Assembly (NCBI GenBank): GCA_944474755.1
Contig: OX104112.1
Span: 58,323,176-58,387,175, forward strand
Direction of reading: 5' to 3'
From: Limnoperna fortunei
Taxonomy: Eukaryota > Mollusca > Bivalvia > Mytilida > Modiolidae
Length of the DNA stretch: 64,000 nucleotides
Every line of letters begins with the position of its first letter. Position 1 is the stretch's first letter. This document shows positions 57,660 to 64,000 of this stretch, piece after piece. The position numbers and the translations under genes were made by a program. The notes beneath the pieces were generated by a model. It made no database searches, had not been told where the DNA came from, and saw only the letters and a program-made list of their open reading frames with translations.

Positions 57660-59090
57660 TTAGAATTTTGACATTTTCCTTTAAATAGGATTACATATCA
57701 ACATAGCCACAACCACTGAGATTTGTTTAACATAGGATCCTAAAAGAAACAAGTTTTAAAAGGCCTCTTCTATGAAACAGGTTAACCATGTCACCAGCAT
57801 TCACTTGAATGTCCTCCATAATGTTCATGTTTTTTATGTCAATCCAAAATTTAAAATGGCCTCCACCACAGAACTTAGTTTAACATTTGACCCTATCGGG
57901 AAAAGATTAAAAATTACTACCTCTGCAGGAATTAGATTATTATAGGACCCTAACAGAAATTTTTTTTAAAGGCTTCTCTCAAACCAGTTAACCGATTTAG
58001 ACCAAATTTGTCACCAGCATTCATTAGATGGTTAACCGGACAACTCGAACCGCGGACAACTCGGACCGTAGTAAGGACCACTCGGCCCGTAGAAAATAGG
58101 ACAACTCGGACTGCATATATTTCTTTGAATACTGGGATTAAAATATTAAAATACGATAGTCTTGTTTAGAATATTTAACAACATAACTTTATATTTTTTT
58201 CTAGTAAATTGAAGTGGTTGTACTCAGGAACCTATTAATCAACTAGTTAGTTATACTAGTCCCAGTTGTACTCGAATGTAAATTATATTTATATATAAAC
58301 GTTGAATGTAAATAATAATATATCATGAGAAAAGCAACACAATTAACAAAATTAAATCTTAAGAATTAAGAAAACACTTACAATCCTTATTAATATTCAC
58401 GGCTTCAGTTAATGTGATCGGTATAATCATGTTGTTTAATTAATAATAATTAAATAATTTTAAGATCGGAAAGAATTGAGCTTGTGGGTTTTTAAATAGG
58501 AGTGAATTTAGTGAAACTTTATTGGATAAGAAGCTTCTGTGATTTCAAATAATATCACCATTCCTTATTTTAAAATAAATATATATTGAAGCTTTTTTTT
58601 GTTTTGTTTTTTTTCACTCCTTTTATGATACATGGAAAATTTCACAACAACAAACTTCACTCTGGTCAAGTGCTGTACAGTTAATAAAATAAACATCAGT
58701 TAACAAACAAAACCTTTATTTTTACACGACAATATAGATTTCTCAGACCATAAATTATAGGACCACTCGGACCATAAGGTATGGGACAATTCGGACCGTA
58801 TATGAATAATGCGGTCCGACTTGTCTTATTACGGTCCGAGTTGTCACGATCCGAGTTGTCCGCGGTCCGAGTTGTCTCGCATTCATTAGATGGTACTCTA
58901 TAAGTTTACGTTTTATGCGAATTCAAAATTAAAAATGGCAACCACCGCAGGATTTAATTTAAAGGCTTCTCTGAAACCTGTTAACTAATTTAAACAAAAC
59001 TTACAGGAATTGTTTAACATCCTGGAAATGCCATTTTCATTGCCTATCAGTATCAGATGAGCGATACAGGCTCTTGAGGGCCTCAGGTCT
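57660..59090 (+). repeat. Partial copy of the same repeat, split by an insertion
   Basis: Contains repeated 'aaggcttctct.aaacc.gtta' and 'accaaatttgtcaccagcat' phrases and ends gatgagcgatacaggctctt. The element at 58033-58878 interrupts it. Confidence 0.55.
58017..58894. mobile_element. Foldback-like element, 846 bp, with 16-bp target duplication
   Basis: Element 58033-58878 is flanked by perfect gcattcattagatggt at 58017-58032 and 58879-58894. Its left end carries direct 15-bp words: ggacaactcgaaccg (58038), ggacaactcggaccg (58054), ggaccactcggcccg (58075), ggacaactcggactg (58099). The right end carries their complements (cggtccgagttgtc and variants, 58808-58876) after two direct ones (58763, 58785). 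The interior is AT-rich and non-coding. Confidence 0.85.
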
Positions 59091-59157
59091 TCAATAGCTA
59101 ACATCAAATTTTTCATTGTACGAGTCTGATGATAGTCATCTGCAGATGGCCGAGTTT

Positions 59158-59255
59158 CCTGTGGTTCATCGTCACAAGTCAGGGTTTCTGTGTCCACATG
59201 TGTCCACGAAAACATGTGGACACAGAAACCCTGATTTGTGAGGATGCCTGTGGTT
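59158..59255. mobile_element. Short palindromic MITE with 9-bp target duplication, copy 2
   Basis: 80-bp element 59167-59246 (catcgtcacaagtcaggg to ccctgatttgtgaggatg) flanked by perfect cctgtggtt at 59158-59166 and 59247-59255. Same family as 17188-17297. Confidence 0.88.
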
Positions 59256-59454
59256 ATATTTAAATCTTGTAGACTGATTCCTTTCATGTTGTACCAATTT
59301 AGTTCCTAGGTCAAAGTACAGCAGGAATGTTAGTTGTATGATTCCCTTTCAGAATAAAAGAGGATACCATGTTTTGTAAAAAAAAATTACATGATCTAGT
59401 TGCCGTTTGATTTATACAAATGTTCCAGAGGACATGTGACAGTATCTGCAATCA

Positions 59455-59600
59455 GATTCGATACTCCGGCTTCATCTCCCCCCCCCCCCCCCCCCCCAAA
59501 AAAAAAAAAAAAAAAAACTGGATGCCTTGATATGGCTGAAAAAATTGCTGAAGCTAAAAGTGGTGTTATACAATATTCAAACAAGCAAACAAACAGGAGT
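59455..59600 (+). mobile_element. SINE 3' half with expanded C and A tracts
   Basis: gatactccggcttcatct, then about 20 C and about 20 A where other copies read a few C and 'aataaaa', then actggatgcc and a caaacaagcaaacaaac tail. Confidence 0.8.
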
Positions 59601-59683
59601 AATGGTTTATTTTTCAAAGTTGTTAAAAATAAAAAAAATTTCAATCATTTATTTTTTTTGGTAGATATTTATTTAGTTTAGTT

Positions 59684-59971
59684 AATTTCTTTACGGGCTT
59701 CGGTGGCCGAGTGGTTAAGGTAGTTCGTCTACTATTGATCACGTGGTCTGTCAACATTGAGGTTGTGGATTCGAGTCTCACTGCCGGCAGGGTGTACTTG
59801 ACTCCAATCGTTATTGACAAGGATTGCCAGTTTTCCTTCCGCAGGTCGGGGGTTTTCTCCGGGTACTCCGGCTTCCTCCTCGAATAAAAACTGGACGCCA
59901 TGATATAGCAGAAAAATTGCTGAAAGTGGTGGTAAACACCAAACAACCAACCAAACCAATCAATTTCTTTA
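59684..59971 (+). mobile_element. tRNA-derived SINE with 10-bp target duplication
   Basis: Full-length and little diverged (ggcttcggtggccgagtggt, gaggttgtggattcgagtct, aaaactggacgccatgatat), flanked by aatttcttta at 59684-59693 and 59962-59971. Confidence 0.92.
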
Positions 59972-60498
59972 TTCTTCTCTGGTTTTTACATATTTTTCAA
60001 CTCTCTTGATATTATTGGTGGGAAGGCAACATTTTTTCATATTACATTTTATGTTGTATGTGAGAATATAACGATTCGCCCAATGACGTCTCGCCCCATA
60101 TTAATAACGACTCGCCTCATATTTAATAAAGACTCCACCCACTCAATAATTATTTGCCTCACATACGTAAATGATTGATATGGTGTGCAATGAATAGGTA
60201 TATTTAACATTTATAAATCGGTAATTGAACATTGAGTGTAAGTGTATTTTGATATTCCAGAAAAGTACATGTGTACTGAAATAAAATAAGCAGCACATAC
60301 ACATTATTTATTTTAATTTATATTACAAATAAATAAATTATTAGCACCATCGGTGTGTTCACAGTATGCCTTATTGTTCGCCATATATCTAAAGCTTCAT
60401 TGGCGAAAAACGGCGTTTTCAAGTAAAACAAATTCAGCGAGAATTACGTTAAATTAGATAGCTGCTATCAGCGCCCCATACAACTGAATTAAGACTTA
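59972..60498. other. Intergenic, short gactcgcc-type repeats
   Basis: Between 60073 and 60140 the words gattcgccc, gtctcgcccc, gactcgcctc and gactccaccc follow each other about 20 bp apart with cat(a)ttaata spacers. No inverted partner is visible in the window. Nothing else is recognised. Confidence 0.35.
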
Positions 60499-60786
60499 CG
60501 GTGCTTACCACTTTATATGCAGTGTTTACTTCTTTATATGCATTGCGTTATGTGGTGCTTACAACTTTATATGCGGTGCTTACGACTATATGCGGTTCTT
60601 ACGACTTTATATGCGGCGCTTGCTACTTTATATGCGGTGGCTATGACTTTATATGCGGTGGTAACAACTTTATATGCGGTGATTACTACTTTATATGCGG
60701 TGCTTACTACTTTATATGCGGTGCTTACTAATGACTTTATATGCAGTGCTTACGACTTTATGTTGTGCTTACCACTTTATAATTAA
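60499..60786 (+). repeat. 21-bp minisatellite, about 13 copies
   Basis: Unit ttatatgcggtgcttacgac with variants. Its LYAVLTT-type open frames are by-products. It abuts the 3' end of the LINE on the minus strand. Confidence 0.88.
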
Positions 60787-60927
60787 GTTTATTAATGCAA
60801 GTTTATACCTCGAAGGGTTGAAAGCATACAAACAAATATAAATACAAAAAGGTCACAAAACATATAGACAGCATGTAAATTATATAAAGAATATAACAAT
60901 ACCATCAAAATTACTGTCAGTGGTGAA

Positions 60928-61245
60928 TCATGCAATTGAAGTTTCCATTTTTCTTAGTATAAGTGCCTTTTTAATAAATGGAGCAACGTATTGTAAATGA
61001 TCCGATAGTGACAATATTTCAAAAAGTTTATTATTTTCATTTGATTCATTATCTATTTGAAAAGTATAATTATTTTGTTTCTTAAATTCTTCTCTTATCG
61101 AGTTGTATTTTGTACATCTAAATAAAAAGTGTTTTTCGTCTTCTAATTCATTTAAATTACAGTGTTGACAGATTCTGTTTTCTCTTTTTATTTTTTTATA
61201 TCTTCCTCTCTCAATTTCTAAAATATGGTCACTTATTCGCATTTT
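60928..61245 (-). pseudogene. LINE ORF2, C-terminal Cys-rich domain
   Basis: MRISDHILEIERGRYKKI then ICQHCNLNELEDEKHFLFRC then TKYNSIREEF: a C-x2-C plus H-x4-C zinc-finger-like motif found at the C-terminus of ORF2 in several LINE groups. Ends with TAA at 60928-60930. Confidence 0.8.
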
Positions 61246-62334
61246 GCAAATATTTTTCCTATTTTCAAAATTAGATTGTTTATTTCATATTTAGTTTTAA
61301 TTTTACTGTATAAAAAAATTTTGCTGTTATCTGTACAGGTTTTTAATTTATTGAAGAAAGTATTTTCATATTTATGTTTTAATTTTTGTTTAATATTATT
61401 AAGTTTGGATTTATCTTTTATATAGTTTATGTTTGTTAACTGTTTTATGTCTATTTCATTTGATTCACATGTTTCATATAAATATGAATACCATGAATAT
61501 GTTCCAGTTTCATGAAGATCTTTAGATAAAATGAGTGTGTCTTCTAGTAAGGTATTGCTAGTATGATTTAGAAGTCTTACTAGATATTTGATGGATTGTG
61601 TCTTGATATGTGTATCAAGTGGATATTGAGCTAGTTCAGCTCTAGCTGCTATATTTACAGACTGTTTACTAAGACCCAAAACAAATTTACAGAATTTTAA
61701 GTTTGTTTTCTCAATAAAACTACTATCAGTCAATGATATTATATCAAAGTTTGGATTCTCTTTGNNNNNNNNNNNNNNNNNNNNNNNNNNNNNNNNNNNN
61801 NNNNNNNNNNNNNNNNNNNNNNNNNNNNNNNNNNNNNNNNNNNNNNNNNNNNNNNNNNNNNNNNNNNNNNNNNNNNNNNNNNNNNNNNNNNNNNNNNNNN
61901 NNNNNNNNNNNNNNNNNNNNNNNNNNNNNNNNNNNNNNNNNNNNNNNNNNNNNNNNNNNNNNNNAATTTTAAGTTTGTTTTCTCAATAAAACTACTATCA
62001 GTCAATGATATTATATCAAAGTTTGGATTCTCTTTGTTTCTTTTTGATGATTTAATGATTTTTTCATAAAAGTCCATGTACCAAATTTCAGAGTTATAAG
62101 TTAAAATTGGTCTAACTAAAGAATCAAAGAGTTTTTTGTATACATTCAAGGGTACATTTGATAGTTGATTAAGATATTTAAACATTGAAAACATAACTTT
62201 GTTTCCTTTTTTTGATAGTTCTAGATGTGAGGAATGAAATTTACCCGAAGATTCAATTATATTTCCTAAATATTTGTATTTTAATACTTTTTCTAATTGT
62301 TCTCCTTCAAGGAAAAAATTATTCTTCTTGTCAA
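61243..62334 (-). pseudogene. LINE ORF2, connector region (frameshifted, crosses gap)
   Basis: Continues from the reverse transcriptase in another frame: LSNVPLNVYKKLFDSLVRPI, LTYNSEIWYM, then SFIEKTNLKFCKFVLGLSKQ and AARAELAQYPLDTHIKTQ. This is the thumb and connector typical of LINE ORF2. The N-gap (61765-61964) lies within it with duplicated flanks. A second one-base shift in a T-run near 61270 moves the frame before the C-terminal part. Confidence 0.8.
61765..61964. other. Assembly gap of 200 N with false duplicated flanks
   Basis: Exactly 200 N. The 72 bp before it (61693-61764) and the 72 bp after it (61965-62036) are identical, so two contig ends overlap and were not merged. Confidence 0.97.
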
Positions 62335-64000
62335 TTAAATTTTTTTGTTGAAAATCATAATTTTTGTTTTTTTAATGTTTATTGTAAGTTGCCATTTTAG
62401 GCAATATTCATTTAGTTGATTTATTGATCTTTGGAGACCTTTAGGGGTTTCAGAAAGTAATAATATGTCATCAGCAAACATTAGACAATTAAGTGACATA
62501 TTTTTAATGGTAACTGGTTTGCATTCTTGATCAAATGATTCAGGAATGTCATTTATATAAATGTTAAAAAGGAGTGAACTTAAGTTGTCACCCTGTTTAA
62601 CACCTCTTTCTATTTCAACTGTATCAGATAGAAAATTTTGAGATTTTACAGAGGCAGTAGTACAGTGATACATATTCTTTATTACATTGTATAGTTTTTT
62701 TCCTAAATCATTATTTTTTATTAGTTTATACAAAAGGCCTATTCTCCATACGGAGTCAAAGGCTTTTCGAAGGTCTACGAAGCATCCATAAAGTTTCTTA
62801 TTTTCATGGTTAACATATTTGTTTAATAAAGTTTTTAAAACAAATATGCTGTCTGATGTTCTGTGATTCTTTCGAAAACCAAATTGTGATGGATTAATCC
62901 TATTTTCAAATATTTTTAGAAGTCTTATATTTATGATAGAGTTAAATAATTTGCTCAGACAATTTGTGAGTGATATGCCTCTGTAGTTTGCCAAAGTAGA
63001 TGTATCACCACTTTTAAATATGGGAATGATAAAAGAATGGTTCCATTTTTGAGGATATAATGAAGTATCTAAAATCAGATTGAAAAATGTTGCAATGGGA
63101 GTTAATAATATAGAACTACTGTACTTTATTATTTCATAGCATATGAGGTCAGGTCCACAACTTTTACCATTTTTTAATCTTTTTAATTGGTCTTTAATTT
63201 CTGAAATAGTTATTGGTTTGTCGGTATCTTTCTCCAGAATTTGGTACTCTTGATTTATTAATTCAAGGTTTATTTTATCTTCAAACATTTTATTTACTTT
63301 ACTAGGATTGCCTTGGGTTTTGAAGTGATAAGCAAATTGATTCAAATCAATTTTTGGATCATCGTTTATATCATTTTCATGCTTTATATTTTTTAATATT
63401 TTCCAAAATTCTTTGCTCTCATTTGGAGAAAGATTGCTAATTTTATTTATTATATTTTGTTTATGCTCTCTTTTCAGAGATTTAGACATTTTTCTTAATG
63501 ATTTTGAATAGTACATGAATTTTTGCTTCATTTCATTATTAAAGGGAAATAATTTCATTTGTTTACTATACTTATTTACTGTTTTCTTTAATTCAAGATA
63601 TTGGCTATTTATATGAGGAGATTTTGCTTTTCTTTTTTTTATTTTGAAAAATTTTTGTTTCATACATTTATTAGACAAATTCATATAAATATTAGATATG
63701 ATATCATTTGCTAAGTTAACTCCATTTAAAGTCTTTTCAAAATTGGTTTTATTATAGTTTAATATTGCTTGGAAGGTATATTTCTCACTAAGTTCTTTTT
63801 CTAGTAGAAATTTTGAAAGTTTTGTCCATTTGAATTCATACTCTTGTTTATTATATTCATGTTGATGGTTTGGTATTTTACCATCACAATTAAGATAAGT
63901 AATTAGTTGGTTATGATCAGAAAAGTGGGTTGGGAATTGAACTTGAAAATATTTAACTGAGGACAACAGTTTCTCACTCACAATTGCATAATCCACCACA
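62335..64000 (-). pseudogene. LINE ORF2, endonuclease end and reverse transcriptase
   Basis: The frame is open to the window edge. It begins in the last part of the endonuclease (VDYAIVS, FPTHFSDHNQL, the catalytic SDH motif). A basic linker of about 200 residues follows. The reverse transcriptase palm and fingers are clear: GPDLICYEI, WNHSFIIPIFKSGD, NYRGISLTNCLSK, FGFRKNHRTSDSI, YGCFVDLRKAFDSVW, GVKQGDNLSSLLFNIYIND, the catalytic FADDILLL, and WQLTINIKKTKIMIFN. The frame then stops at 62335 because of a one-base change in an A7 run near 62340; the next frame continues the protein (LIDKKNNFFLEGEQ, KYLGNII). Confidence 0.88.

Larger units (their letters stand above)
60787..64000 (-). mobile_element. 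Non-LTR retrotransposon (LINE), 5' end beyond the window
   Basis: A minus-strand element runs off the right edge. In reading order it has the end of an apurinic-type endonuclease, a reverse transcriptase, a connector and a C-terminal Cys-rich region, then a short 3' UTR (60787-60927). It is broken by two single-base frameshifts and by an assembly gap. The clade cannot be fixed by eye. Confidence 0.88.

Noticed and set aside
60073..60140. gactcgcc-type repeats as another foldback end
   Set aside because: No inverted partner in the window; only four loose units.
60501..60786. LYAVLTT repeat frames
   Set aside because: Translation of the 21-bp minisatellite.
61733..61989. Frames made of X residues
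   Set aside because: They run through the N-gap.

Overview
The window is AT-rich eukaryotic DNA, most likely from a bivalve mollusc and probably a mytilid mussel. That assignment is an inference. It rests on repeated insertions of a tRNA-derived SINE of the kind common in mussel genomes, other bivalve-type repeats rich in 'tgaccttgacc' words, large introns with GT/AG borders, and an animal-type nuclear gene. Nothing prokaryotic is present: no operons, no CRISPR and no ribosome binding sites.

Layout. 1-5340: 3' part of an autonomous Helitron of the Helentron type (HUH Rep, Pif1-like helicase, apurinic-type endonuclease), followed by terminal-type hairpins. 5341-9900: a truncated SINE, a possible duplicated exon, and about 3.4 kb of a tandem 1.07 kb repeat whose first unit is interrupted by a MITE. 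10128-11587: last three exons of an unidentified coiled-coil protein gene; both splice junctions keep the reading frame. 12400-18160: a run of non-autonomous elements (inverted SINE, 32-bp minisatellite, TIR elements, palindromic MITEs). 18160-32363: a 14.2 kb composite that looks like a foldback element, with inverted arms built of tandem repeats, a PHD-finger ORF and a 2.26 kb tandem array inside.

35942-53794 holds the one clearly identified host gene, an ADCK5 orthologue (UbiB/ABC1 atypical kinase family). It has 12 exon positions on the + strand. Exon position 9 exists as two homologous tandem copies that must be used mutually exclusively to keep frame. Its introns contain several SINEs, nested TIR transposons, a pogo/Tc1-like element and a 25-copy minisatellite that grew inside a SINE. 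53795-60790 is repeat-rich intergenic DNA, including a small foldback-like element with a 16-bp target-site duplication. 60787-64000 is a damaged non-LTR retrotransposon (LINE) on the minus strand, crossed by a 200-N assembly gap that is flanked by a false 72-bp duplication.

No genes here form a pathway together: one mitochondrial-type kinase gene and one coiled-coil gene sit in a landscape of mobile elements. The best leads for new biology are the mutually exclusive ADCK5 exons and a proposed foldback superfamily ending in a 15-bp word resembling GGWCAAYTCGKACCS, seen at 18.16/32.36 kb and 58.0/58.9 kb, with a related core in the minisatellite at 13 kb.
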